Source: Linanthus parryae
Lineage: Eukaryota > Streptophyta > Magnoliopsida > Ericales > Polemoniaceae
DNA: 64,000 nucleotides
Reading direction: 5' to 3'
Assembly (NCBI GenBank): GCA_023055425.1
Contig: JALGPY010000001.1
Coordinates: forward strand, 72,720,994-72,784,993
Below, piece by piece: positions 1-10,501 of the stretch (within the stretch, counting starts at the first letter, position 1; each line of letters starts with the position of its first letter). The notes under the pieces are model-generated. The model was given only the letters and a program-made list of their open reading frames with translations, had not been told where the DNA came from and made no database searches. Made by a program: the position numbers and the translations under genes.

Positions 1-121
1 CCCGAATTTCTGAAATTGGTACCGGAACTGTTCGTTTTCTTTCGCATAGATCTTGAATTCCAAAATTCAAACTGAAGTGTGGTATTTCTCCCCCTTTTTT
101 TTTTCTTGCTCTTTCGCAGGA

Positions 122-2412
122 ATGGCCAAGACAAGAGTAACCAGACCCGTTAAGGAAGATGAAGAGATACCCGACCTTCCGCAGGCCTTGTGGCGTAAAG
201 CCCCCTTTTTAGGCGGCAAAGATTTCTACCATGCGAGGGTAAAGGCGAAGAGGATGCCTGATCCTGTTCCAGTTGAGCGATTGCTGACGTTGACTCGCCC
301 AGTTAACTCAGCCCTGCTCGAGTGGGTTAGTTCCGAGGATGTAGTTCGATTGGGGATCGAAAACGGGCACTTCCCATACACTGCGATTTCTACTCAGGCG
401 TTCGTCCAGAAATTGGACTATATGGATGAGTGGATTGACCACGTATTGGATCATCACGCCGAGACTCTCAACGAAGCCGGCGTATACTTTGCTATCCAGG
501 CTATGAAGGGTGCTGCCGTGAAGTTGGATCAGTCCATGCTTCTAGACCTTCTGTCCCGTTACTCGCCTGCGACTCATACGTTCCATTTTGCTGAGTTCGA
601 GGCTGCCCCCACGCTCGAGGACGTGCAAATGCTATACGAGCTTTCCCCCATGGGCGAGGTAGACCCTCTGACTCCCTTGAGGACATCTGCGGAGATTGCC
701 TTGTACACGCAGATGGAGGAATGCCTAGCAGAGGTGAAGAAAATTTCCACTCGGTGGACTACTACGAAGCCTCTTCCGAATTGGCAGTTGGTCGATACGT
801 CTGCGAAGAATACCTGGAACAAATGGTTGCAGTACTTCTTCCGAGACTATGCGAACATCAGCATTACTAAGAAGCTTTTGAACGAGGACCCGGGGGCCGA
901 AAATTACGTAGAGGGCAAGGGCTATCATTTGACCCTTTGCGCTTTCCTCTGTGCCTGGCTGTCAAGGTATCTGATTGATGGTCACCCCCATGATGGAGTC
1001 TTCTACCATGTGTTGCCGCTTGCTGTGAGGCTCGCTCTTGGCCAGAGGGTCGCACTCGGGCCCTTGGTCTTGGGCACGCTGTACTACAGGCTTGATCAGC
1101 TGGTTCTGGCTATGAGGGAGTCGCGTGGCCGCCTCGATGTACTGACCTTTGTCAATATTTCCTTTTTGACAATGTGGGTGTTCGAGCGCTGGCCGTCTTA
1201 TGCTCCAACTGCTCTCCAACTTGAAAAGTTGTGTCCCCCAGGCGAGACAGAAGCACGTAACAGCGGAAGAGCTGCGAGATGGTTCGGAACAGGCAACCCC
1301 AAGTGCGTTTGGAGTTTGATACGCGACAAACGGAAGGAGTTTACTGCCAGGCCCTATGCCACGCGTATTGAGAATGTGAGATGGTTTCCGAAGCTGTACC
1401 CCTCTAAAGGCATGGTCTTTTCAGAAGAGCTTCTCTTTGAAAGGGGACCTCATTTCCATGAGCGCTACCGCGAGTTCTTTTGCTGGTGTCTGCGAGGTTC
1501 CCTTCCTGCCCTCGCCGAGCATATTCGTGAGCTTGCGCCGAGGTATGAGAAGATCACCGTGGACGTTGACCCCACTAGAGTTTCTCCTCAGTTTGGTTTT
1601 GATGCGGTGGCCCCATCAATCTGGCCCCAGTCCATTGTCAGAGGATGCTACAAGCGCTTGCTCACAAAGGAGTGCGAGACGGTTTTCATGAACAATCTTC
1701 CTTTTGAGCAGCCTGCGGGAACCCGCGAGGGTGGTTGTTCCCAAAACTGGCTCGCATACTGGGTTGCCCAGCGAACGAGGATCGAGACAGAGTCGGCCGC
1801 GCAGCCGGGCAAAGCTCCCTTGATCAAAAGAAATTCTTTTCCGTTTCGCCCCACTTGCAGTCTGAGCGAGTCTGAGTATGGTTGCTACTCACTGTGGGAC
1901 CGTGAGAACCATTTGTGCCCCGATTTCATTCTGAAGGAGCAGATTGCCGCAATCAAGAAAGGCGACGCGCAAGTCGTCAGATACAGCAAGGCTTTTGCTG
2001 ATGTAAGCAATTTCTTCGCACGTGTTAAGTTTTCTCAATTTCCTTGTGCTGACACTATTATTCTGTATTGTTGTAGTGTCATGTACGGAGATTCGCAGCT
2101 GGTGATCGCTCCAAGTCGCTGGTCAACACCATTGTTGCCACCAGAAGACGACAGCAGCCGTTCCGGCTTTCATGGAGGATGGACGCTGAGGTTGAAACAA
2201 AGGTTCGCGCAGTCATGAATGTTTTTGCTGACTCGCTGATAGACAATCCTCCGGCTCCGTCTCCTCCCGGAGATGACCCGTCTCCTCCAGCGACTGCGGC
2301 GCCAAGAGTGAAGAGACCTAGGCAAAAGGGAATTACGATTTCTTCCCCTAGAAGCGCTCCAGCTTCTCCTCCAGTGAGGTCCCTTTCTATCAAGGACAAA
2401 GGCAAAGGTCGC
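122..2412 (+). pseudogene. Plant mobile domain (PMD) gene, copy 1, exons 1-2a
   Basis: Exon 1 is 122-2002 (627 codons), an intron with GTAAGC and TAG ends is 2003-2076, and exon 2 starts at 2077 and is cut at 2412 by el.1. ATG 122 is chosen because it follows a CT-rich tract ending in CAG, as in the copy at 49306, which suggests a 5' UTR intron. Exon 1 resembles the plant mobile domain (aminotransferase-like, PF10536-type): a Trp-rich region with LCAFLCAWLSRYLI and GTLYYRLDQL, followed by a basic and Pro/Ser-rich linker in exon 2. PMD proteins are nuclear, and transposons often carry them; no biochemical role can be read here. The gene is antisense to Tat pol. The reading frame has no stop up to the insertion. 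Relative to copy 2 it has three extra residues near residue 170. Confidence 0.8.
2408..2412. other. Left target-site duplication of el.1 (GTCGC)
   Basis: GTCGC precedes the TG of the left LTR and recurs right after the CA of the right LTR (12705-12709). The uninterrupted paralogue at 51590 has GTCGC once, followed by ATGCCC. This proves the insertion and its exact site. Confidence 0.95.
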
Positions 2413-3262
2413 TGATAACGCCCAAATAGGGGTTATCTTATAGCCTGAAAAGACTTGTATGTGTGCTGGAAAACCGCGTTTTAGCCAGAATTCACCCTCA
2501 GAAAGCCTCGGAAATTAGAACAAGATGTTTATTAGTTCTTCGTAAATTTCTGCTTATTTCACGCATTTCGAGATATGATCACGGGTTTGTTCATGTTGTC
2601 TTCACAGGAACAGGTTCGGGAAGTGCATTGGGATGTGTGCCGAGACAGAACCGGGTTTGCCTCGGGAAACGTGCAGAAAATGCTCGGAGTAGAATTTGAC
2701 CGAGACTGGTACAAGGGAGAGTGGAATGGAAAACAGAAAGACTGGTGGAAAAACGAGCAGTGAAAACCGACCGAGAAAGCTGAAAACGCCAAAACCGAGA
2801 ATGACCGGGATGCGTTCGGTTGAGAATATCTTGAGCTAGAATTGGAATTTTGAAGTGAAACCAGGGGCAAAAGAACGGAGACGTCGAGGGCTTTCCGAAA
2901 ACAGGTTATAATGCTGAAACGGAGTCCGGCCGAAAAACCGACTCCCGTCAAGTGTGGGTCCCAGACATGCCACGTCCGAGTAAGGAATCTCGGTTACCGG
3001 TGTCTGGAGTCGTAAAGAACTATTTCATGTTCGGGACGATTTCCGGGACAGTTTTGGCCTAGGGGTATTTTGGTCATTTTGGCACCGGGCCCGGGTTTCC
3101 GGAGTCAAGTTCAGATTTTGTCTCCCAATTTCAGGCAGCAGTTTTCCTATGGCCAGAGTCAGGATTGGGCATAATTTGGAGCAGTTTTGACCCAGGGGTA
3201 TTTTGGTAATTTTGACAAGTTTCGGGTCAAAACGCAGGCCGATGCAGAAAAGAGCAGTTTTT

Positions 3263-3580
3263 CTTGCTGTCTGCGTATTATACGCAGGATGCTGCGTATT
3301 ATACGCAGACAGCAAGCCAGAGGGAGGATTTTTGGCCAGTTTCTGACCCTGTCTACGTATTATACGCAGCATCCTGCGTATTATACGCAGCCAGGGGAAG
3401 AAAATACGCAGGAAAATGGAAAAATACGCAGCCCTGCGTATTATACGCAGCCAGGATGGAAAAATACGCAGACAGGGAGGTGAAATACGCAGCCAGGGAG
3501 GAAAATACGCAGAAATCAGCACATGTCAGGCTACTGTCTGCGTATTATACGCAGGATCCTGCGTATTTTACGCAGACAGC
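3263..3580. repeat. Palindrome cluster in el.1 U3
   Basis: Repeated CTGCGTATTATACGCAG (7-bp arms around TTA) occurs singly and in pairs. The first pair (3263-3316) has 25-bp arms running from CTTGCTGT to ACAGCAAG around GATG, with a mismatch only at the centre. Half-sites AATACGCAG lie between pairs, and the last pair is at 3531-3580. The cluster ends about 70 bp before the TATA box. It is copied in the 3' LTR (11352-11669). Confidence 0.9.
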
Positions 3581-3652
3581 ACAAAGTTTGAGGCGGTTTC
3601 GGTCAGTGGCAGTTTCGTAAATAAAGGCAGTTTCCAGAAACGTCTTCAGCAC

Positions 3653-3660
3653 TATATAAA
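3653..3660 (+). promoter_or_regulatory. el.1 LTR TATA box
   Basis: TATATAAA is followed by GACTCGTCCAGAC. The same context, ACTCGTCC, follows weaker TATA-like boxes in el.2 (53897) and in the family-3 LTR (minus strand, 41269-41252). It is probably the Pol II core promoter of the element. Confidence 0.7.
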
Positions 3661-4621
3661 GACTCGTCCAGACTTGTTTTGGAGGACATCAACACATCAT
3701 TAACACACATCAACACATCCAAGGAGAAGTCGGAGCATCCCGGGAGAGCACGAAAGCGCGATTCCAGATTCAAGACACCCGTTTGCTCTTCTTCTCTCTC
3801 ATTCAAAAACTGTGTTATTTACGTTATGAATTTCAGTAGCTAAACTTTTTACCTAGGTTCTCGGTGAACCTAGGGTTTCGTTTTCAGAGATAGTTTTTCG
3901 TTTTGACTATGAATTCATGATCGTACTATCTTAATTCAGCAGCTTTATTCGTTATTCTGTCTTTGAATTTTACTGTTCATGCATGCTCGGCTTGATCACC
4001 CAGAATTGCTACAGACCCGAGCCGGTAGGTGAAAACGTCCGGTTAGGGTTAGGAAGAGAAGACAGAATTTAGCACCTTACCCCGATGGGCCGACTAGCGA
4101 AGGGGAGTTAGGACTAGCCTGAAATCGTTGAGACCAACTGTTAGAGAATCTGAACCGGGCCATCAGGACAGGTTAGAAACCCTAGCAGCCTTAGAACGAG
4201 ACTGCAGACTTAGGCAGCTTAACAGGAATCCAACAGTCTGCAGGATTGTGATAACGTGCAGGAAAAGAAAAGATACTGCACAATTGGTACGTGGCACGGA
4301 TAACGAGACTGCTGTGTGTTTTCATGTCAAACGAAGAAACGAAAATCTGAAGAACCCTAGGGGATCCCGGGACCTAGTATCTCAAACCCTAGTTTTACAA
4401 CCTTAAGATTATTCAGAAAACTTTCACAAAAATATTTACGTTTCAGTTATTTACGTTCAACCTCTCAAAATATTCCTCCTTTTTACACTCTGTTCGTTAA
4501 AACTGGTTACTAGAAAAACCTACAAAGTCCCTGTGGGATCGATAAACCGAGTCGAAAATACTCTCTATATTACTTGATTCGTATACTTGCGAATAGCACG
4601 CTAGAAAGCGCATCAAGTTTT

Positions 4622-4639
4622 TGGCGCCGTTGCCGGGGA
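4622..4639 (+). other. el.1 primer-binding site (tRNA-Asp type)
   Basis: TGGCGCCGTTGCCGGGGA lies six bases after the LTR and is complementary to the 3' end of plant tRNA-Asp. This is the usual Athila primer. An identical site follows the el.2 LTR at 54884. Confidence 0.85.
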
Positions 4640-4752
4640 CTTTTTAGGGTTTATTTAGTAATCCGAATTAATTTTCAGAGTTTTTATTTTATTTTATTTT
4701 TTATTTTTATATTTCGTTATCTCATTGCTCTTGAGATCTCTACTTTTTCAGG

Positions 4753-7426
4753 ATGGGCGACAATACCGAGAAAACGCCAGAACTGCCCGAGACACGTACT
4801 CCAGCCGAGATGGCGCGGTACATCGAGGATCTGATCGCAGCAGGATTCGCTGCCCGGAGCAACCAGAGGACATACAACCGGTCTGGGAAGGCGTTGGTGG
4901 AGAATTTCGAAGTCCCCACGGGGGGGGCATGAGCGAGCTATTGTGGTGCCCGAGATCACCGCAGAACACTTTGACATCAAACCCTCCACCATCCAGACTG
5001 TGCAGACCCTCTGCCCGTTCCATGGCAAAGCTGACGAAGACCCGAACGACTTTATCGGGAAGTTCGAGGATTACTGCAACAAGGTCCGGTATAAGGGAGT
5101 TGGCGCAGAGGCACTTATGCTAATTCTTTTCCCATACTGCCTATACGGAGTGGCCAACGACTGGCTCGAATCCCGACCACCCAGATCGATCACTACATGG
5201 GAAGGATGCGTCACAGATTTTCTTGCCAAATTTTACCCCGCCTCCCGGGTCATTCAATTACAAAGCGAGATTCTGTCATTCAGGCAGAAGACGGGAGAGA
5301 CAGTGGTAGACGCATGGGACAGGTTGATGAGATTGGTGAAAAAGTGCCCAAACCACGGTTTTAGAGACCCGAAGATCCTGCAGGTATTCTACCATGCCCT
5401 AGACAGGGAGAGTGCTGACAGGATTGACAGAGAAGCCGGAGGAAACTTCTTGTACCATGTGGACAAAGACGGGGCCTATGAGCTAATGAAGCAGTTAGCC
5501 AAGCAGGACACTCGACTATTTGATGATCGCAGGATCACGGCCCGAGCCGAGCCAGTGGAAGACGACCGGATAGACAATCTAACCAAGATCGTTCAAGATT
5601 TGGTCAAGAAAGTTTACTCAACTGATGCAGTAGGAAAACCAGATTTGGACACAGCCATCGAGGGGCTCGGAAACGAAGATTCCAATTACGTACAGCAGCA
5701 GTGGGATCCGAGTCGGTACAGACCGGGTACGAGAGACCATCCCGGGTTCCGGTACGGAAACCCGAACGCAGCAGTTTATGCACCGGGGTTCCAGCACAGG
5801 CCACCAGCCCAGCAGGCTGCACCGACGCAGCAGGCTCAGTCGGGCCCATCTGCACAGCAGTACGACGCTCAGATGAAGGAGATCAAGTCCATGTTCCAGA
5901 CCATGGAGTCCCGGTTCAAGCACATGGACGCCCTGACAGCCGACGTGCAGATGACCAAAACGTCACTGCGCACTTTGGAGGTACAAGTTGGACAATTAGC
6001 ACAGCAGCTAACGGAGAGACAGCCAGGAAACTTGCCCTCGAATACAGTAAACAATCCACGTGCTCAGGTCAATGCCATCACCACTCGGAGTGGATTAGCA
6101 CTACAGGAACCGCCTTATCCTAGCCATGCACGTGCAAAAAAGTCGAAGGAAATCGAGCGCGAAATATTTGGCCAGGATAACAGCTCAGCCGACCGCCCCC
6201 AGCCGAAGGGCTCGGTTGAGCAGGATGTAGTGCAGAACGAGAAGGAAGCAGAAACGGTACCTGTCTCCAAGGAGGTGCCATATCCTTTGAAGACACGAAA
6301 GAGGGATGATAGCAAGGACTACGCCAGATTTCTCGAGATTTTCAAACAGCTAAAGATCAACATACCCTTTGCGGAGGCGTTGGCAAAGATGCCCACTTAT
6401 GCCAAGTTCCTCAAAGATATTTTGTATGGACGGAAACGTATGAGCGATTTCGAGACAATAAATCTGACGGCAGAAGTGAGCAATTGTGTGAAGAATGGGC
6501 TACCGAGGAAGAGGAAGGACCCTGGCAGTTTCGTCATCCCGGTGACCCTAGGAAATGCTTACACGGGAAAGGCTCTGTGTGACCTAGGGGCCAGTATCAA
6601 TCTGATGCCGTTATCAACTTTCAAAACTTTGAAAATCGGTGAACTCAGGCCCACCAGAATCAAGCTGCAGATGGCGGACAGATCTGTGAAGCAGGCTTAC
6701 GGAGTTATTGAAGATATTCTGGTGAAAGTCGGAGAATTGATTTTTCCGGCAGATTTTGTAATTCTGGACATGGAGGCAGGAGACGTACCACTCATTCTGG
6801 GCAGACCGTTTCTGGCCACCGGAGAAGCCATGATAAACTGTAAGAGCGGAGAACTGACTATGCAGATTAATGAAGATAAGGTGAAGTTCAACGTTTTCAA
6901 AAATCTGCAACTGCCGAATTATTATGAGCATGAAGACATCTTCGCAGTAGAGGCAGTCGAAGAAGGCTGGGAAAACGAGGAGATGGACGAGCTATGGGCT
7001 GAGATTGACAGAGTGGATAGAGAGAATGAGGAGAGATTCCAGGAGGAGCAGGCCATGCAAGCTGAAAATCGGACCAGTTTACAGCTGGACGGAAAAGGCG
7101 AGCAGAAATTGGCCCCGGTCCCGTCACTCGAAGAGCCACCGACCCGAGAGCATAAACCGCTCCCGAGCCATCAAAGTTCAGCACAACCAAAGCAGTTTCA
7201 ACAAGGGCAGAAAGCACTTCTATGCGAGTCTCGGAAGCAGCTTTTCACGAGAAAAATGAGATCCCGGGGGTCAGGACCGTTTATCCTCAAAGAGGTACTT
7301 TCATGGGAAGCGGTTGAATTGGAGAATTCGCATGACAATACAACTTTCAGGATGAGCCGAAACCGGGTCAAGCCATATTTGGGCCCGGAAGAGGACGTCA
7401 AGGAAGGCGGTTTTGACGTCCCTTGA
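4753..7426 (+). CDS. el.1 gag-protease fused to integrase C-terminal tail
   Basis: ATG 4753 opens the gag N-terminus, but a run of eight G at 4920-4927 (six, preceded by an extra C, in el.2) shifts the frame. The main frame is 4943-7426 (827 residues). It contains a retrotransposon gag core (about residues 25-180, with FIGKFEDYCNKVRYKG), a Gln/Ala/Pro-rich linker, and a retropepsin-like domain with catalytic DLGAS at 6581 and ILGRPFLATGEA downstream. After PLPSH, near 7173-7186, the frame passes straight into the integrase tail matching RSRWSGPF in el.2. RT, RNase H and the integrase core are absent. The uninterrupted fused frame in a recently moved element suggests that Gag and protease are still made. 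Whether the integrase tail does anything is unknown. The G-run could be a real frameshift or an assembly error. Confidence 0.85.
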
Positions 7427-7444
7427 GCAAACATGAGGTAACTG

Positions 7445-7495
7445 GGTCGGGCCGTCGACCGTAAATTACAAGCGCTGGTTGGGAGGCAATCCAAC
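7445..7495 (+). other. Conserved post-pol hairpins, el.1
   Basis: Starting 19 bases after the stop codon, hairpin A is GGTCG-ggccgt-CGACC (7445-7460) and hairpin B is GTTGGGAGGCAATCCAAC (7478-7495), with loop AGGCAA. The same pair occurs in el.2 (60442-60493) and in the family-3 element (44572-44522, minus strand). The outer base pair of hairpin B changes in a compensating way between the three. Confidence 0.75.
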
Positions 7496-7659
7496 GTAGT
7501 AAGTTAGTTTAAATTATTTCAGTTTTATTTTCAGTTTTGAATTTTGAGAGAGGTAAGATGAGTGGGTATTAACTTTGAATTGAGTATGTGCAGATACAGC
7601 AGAGCAGAAAACGAGAAGAAAACGGAGCATGAATACGGTAGAGAGAAAAAAAATCTATG

Positions 7660-7829
7660 TCTAGGCTGTTGTGTGCGTATTTTACGCACACTGTGTACAT
7701 TTTACGCACACCGCAGCCCAGTTTGCCAAACTTTTGAAAAAAAAAAGAAAATTGGAAATTTATTTTTGCTGCTTTCTGCGTATTTTACGCAGGTCCTGCG
7801 TATTATACGCAGCCAGCAGTAAAAATCCC

Positions 7830-7860
<31 letters not shown>

Positions 7861-8205
7861 AAATTTATTTTTTGCTGCTGTCTGCGTATTTTACGCAGCT
7901 TTCTGCGTATTATACGCAGCCAGCAAGAAAAACTTGATTTTTGAGAAAAAAAAAATTATTTTTGAAAAATTATTTTAGCTGCTGTCTGCGTATTTTACGC
8001 AGCTTTCTGCGTATTATACGCAGCCAGCAGTGTAAACTGGATTTTTCTGAAAAAAAAAAAAACATCAATTATACCTGCTGTCTGCGTATTTTACGCAGGT
8101 CCTGCGTATTATACGCAGTCAGCAGGTAAAATTGCAATTTTTTTTATCACTCCAGATGGCCCTGTGTGCGTAAAATACGCACAGTATGCGTATTATACGA
8201 ACAAA
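7660..8205 (+). repeat. Array of hairpins and A-tracts in el.1 3' region
   Basis: Six units spaced about 100 bp apart (near 7670, 7770, 7875, 7980, 8078, 8165). Most contain a CTGCGTATTTTACGCAG and CTGCGTATTATACGCAG pair inside CTGCTG/CAGCAG arms, followed by an A-rich tract (for example 27 A at 7830-7856). The palindrome is the same as in the LTR. The outer units use GTGCGTA...TACGCAC variants. Confidence 0.85.
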
Positions 8206-8400
8206 ACTTCAGTTTTTTTTCCAAATTCTACATGAAGGGCATTTTCGTAATTTTGGCAAACGTAAGGTTTTTAAGGCCGACAGGTTGGAGCCATTTTGGC
8301 CTCTTGTCTCTCTCTACCTCCATATACAGGTCCGTGGAGTTTGAAGCGAATTCAGAAAATTTCATAGAAGGAAAGGCAGATTTTTGAAAATTTGAAGAAT

Positions 8401-8432
8401 CGACCCCGGTGTGCTCTGGCACACTCGACCAT
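8401..8432 (+). other. Covarying hairpin repeat, copy 1
   Basis: The frame CGACCCC-stem-loop-stem-CGACCAT holds a stem GGTGTGC with loop TCTG and partner GCACACT. A 32-bp repeat of the same layout, with changed stem and loop, lies at 8494. Confidence 0.6.
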
Positions 8433-8493
8433 CACAGGGACTCGTACGAGTTGGGGATTTTTCAGGAACGGATTTTCTGCAGAACAGAGCAAT

Positions 8494-8525
8494 CGACCCC
8501 GGTGTACGAAAGTATACTCGACCAT
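8494..8525 (+). other. Covarying hairpin repeat, copy 2
   Basis: Same flanks as 8401-8432, but the stem is GGTGTAC/GTATACT with a GAAA loop. One G-C pair has become A-T and another has become G-T, so pairing is kept. Confidence 0.6.
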
Positions 8526-8841
8526 ATGGGAGCACATTGTCAATCACAATGGTGCTCGGGGATTGCAATTTGCAGAGCGCATACAGAGCCCGGAAGGTTG
8601 ACAACGTCCGTCGAGAAATTTTTCGGCGACCGGTCAACGGTCCTTCACTGCCGGACTCTGCGACAAAGTCAGCACCTGTAAGAACTGACTCCGGGTGCAC
8701 AGGTTCAATTTATGTCTCTCGCTTTATTTTTATGCATATGCTACCATATGCTACCAGTTGCTCCATTCGATGAGGCAAGCCAGCTCATCCAATCCGGATT
8801 ATATGCCTGATGAATAGTACCATGAGGGCATGGCACCATCC

Positions 8842-8854
8842 AGTGTGGGGGTGG
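8842..8854 (+). other. Internal PPT-like motif 1 (el.1)
   Basis: AGTGTGGGGGTGG matches the motif that abuts the 3' LTR. It follows the block CCATGAGGGCATGG, which is also present in el.2 near 63868 just before a G14 run. It may be an extra plus-strand priming site. Confidence 0.45.
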
Positions 8855-9765
8855 TGGCGTTGTAACTGCATTGTAAATGTTTTACAAAAATTAAAAAATT
8901 AAAAAATAAAAATAAAAATTAAATTTTGAGACTGGGTGAAGGATTTAGCTTAAAACTGGAGAGAGCTTAATGATAGAAAATTTCCCGAAGTGGACGAACT
9001 TAGGTGAGGAAGAGCTGCGAGAATCTGTCTAGGGGAGTTAAAAGAGCCAATGCACTCCAGAAAACGCAAGTAGCTGTCTCCCGAGCAATGTATCCGACTA
9101 GTTGCCAGACCACCGTCACCAGGTAGTCGTCAACCCGCCGTCACGGTCACCACATCATTTGGTGGAGTGATAGGCCATAGGGGACCTCACGTCCTGTCTC
9201 GCGCCTTAGGTCCATTAGTGAGCCCCGTTGATCCATTAACCCTTTTCTTGGTAACCGCTTGACCTAGGAAGCCGTTTTTTGATACTCGCATCATTGTTAG
9301 TATTTTTACCTTTCCTACGCGTCATGGCACGAGGGAGCTGAGTTGAGGGGGATTTTCTAGGGTAGAACAGAATTGTCATATTTGATAGTGGATGAGCTTT
9401 ATTTTTATATTTGAGGGTGTGTAAGGGTGAGATAGTGACGGCAGCACACTTCGGTGTGGCGGTGACTCACGACATTACACTGTGAGCACAGGAGGAGAGC
9501 CGTAGTGCGTAAAATTTTCCGCACGACATGGGGGACTTTGGGTTGACAAGGTTATTGGAGGACGCATTGTGCTATTTAGACATCCTTGGAGTGAGGAGGA
9601 TCGGTTGGAAAAGCGCGATTATTTTACAGCTTGACTACATGGTTCGAAATTAGTGTGGGGGTGGTCGTCTCAGATTTTATTTCAGTATTTTTTCTGCCAC
9701 CCCATGTTTTTTGTTTAACATAGAATTGGCCTGGCATATAGTATTGTTGTTTATTGTGTTGCCCC

Positions 9766-9823
<58 letters not shown>

Positions 9824-10487
9824 GACAGAAAGAAACAGAAAAAAAAAAAAAGAAAAAAAACACGGAAAAAAAGAGAGTATCAAAGGCAGAAAATTCAGGG
9901 TGCTTGTTTGATTTTATTTCAAAACGCCAGGCCGGCAATTTTTATCACAGTTTCACATTCGTTCACAGTTGTGGCCGCGAGAACGGCAGTTACACCGGGA
10001 CTGGGGAAATTGAGTATCTAGAATCTTAGGTGATTTGGGTCAGTTTCCGTCATCTTGGTGAGGGAGTGTGAGATTGGGGTATGTGTGAGTGTGCTGTGAC
10101 GTTTAGGACATCGCTTCTAAATGACTTATCCTACCGTCCCAAAGCCGGCAGATTTACATTACACCCGTAGTAAAAGCACGGAAGGTGTGCGTTAGGGATA
10201 CGTTCGGTTTGCGTGCAAAATGCAGAAGTAAGTAGTGTTCGTGCTTGTTCCTAACCTAGGCTGGCCGCGAGTTCTTCCGATCATCGCAGTTTCTGAAATC
10301 TAGGGGAATATGAGAACTTGATGATGTTCAGTTTGAGTTGAAGAGATTGCCCAGTCTCACCAAAAAGATAAATTGTTTTTATAGTAATACTGTTTTTAAA
10401 TAAGTGCAGTTACACCGCTCTGGATTGATTGGGGATAGTATGCATTGGTAGTATATAGCTGGAAGTTGCTCGGGACGAGCAAAGTTT
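8855..10487. other. el.1 3' untranslated region without recognisable gene
   Basis: I see no coding frame. Contents are a second PPT-like AGTGTGGGGGTGG at 9652-9664, a run of 55 A at 9768-9822 followed by more A-rich sequence to about 9870, and otherwise unassigned sequence. Lysine-rich frames over the A-run are artefacts. Confidence 0.6.
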
Positions 10488-10501
10488 AGTGTGGGGGTAT
10501 T
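10488..10501 (+). other. el.1 polypurine tract
   Basis: AGTGTGGGGGTATT lies directly before the TG of the 3' LTR and is the expected plus-strand primer site. Confidence 0.8.

Larger units (their letters stand above)
2413..4615 (+). repeat. el.1 5' LTR
   Basis: This 2203-bp LTR has TG...CA ends and matches 10502-12704 with no length difference. U3 contains the palindrome cluster (3263-3580), followed by a TATA box (3653). Small reading frames inside it arise from the palindromes and are not genes. Confidence 0.95.

Noticed and set aside
501..1219. Minus-strand frames across PMD exon 1
   Set aside because: Short, with no recognisable domain, and opposite a long conserved frame seen in both copies.
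2463..4406. Several open frames inside the el.1 LTR
   Set aside because: They are generated by the palindromes, recur identically in the 3' LTR, and show no protein-family signal.
7501..7940. A rho-independent-type terminator from hairpin plus A/T run
   Set aside because: Bacterial terminators are irrelevant in this plant context; the hairpins are part of a retroelement array.
9754..10029. Lysine-rich open frame
   Set aside because: It is a translation of the A55 run and nearby A-rich sequence.
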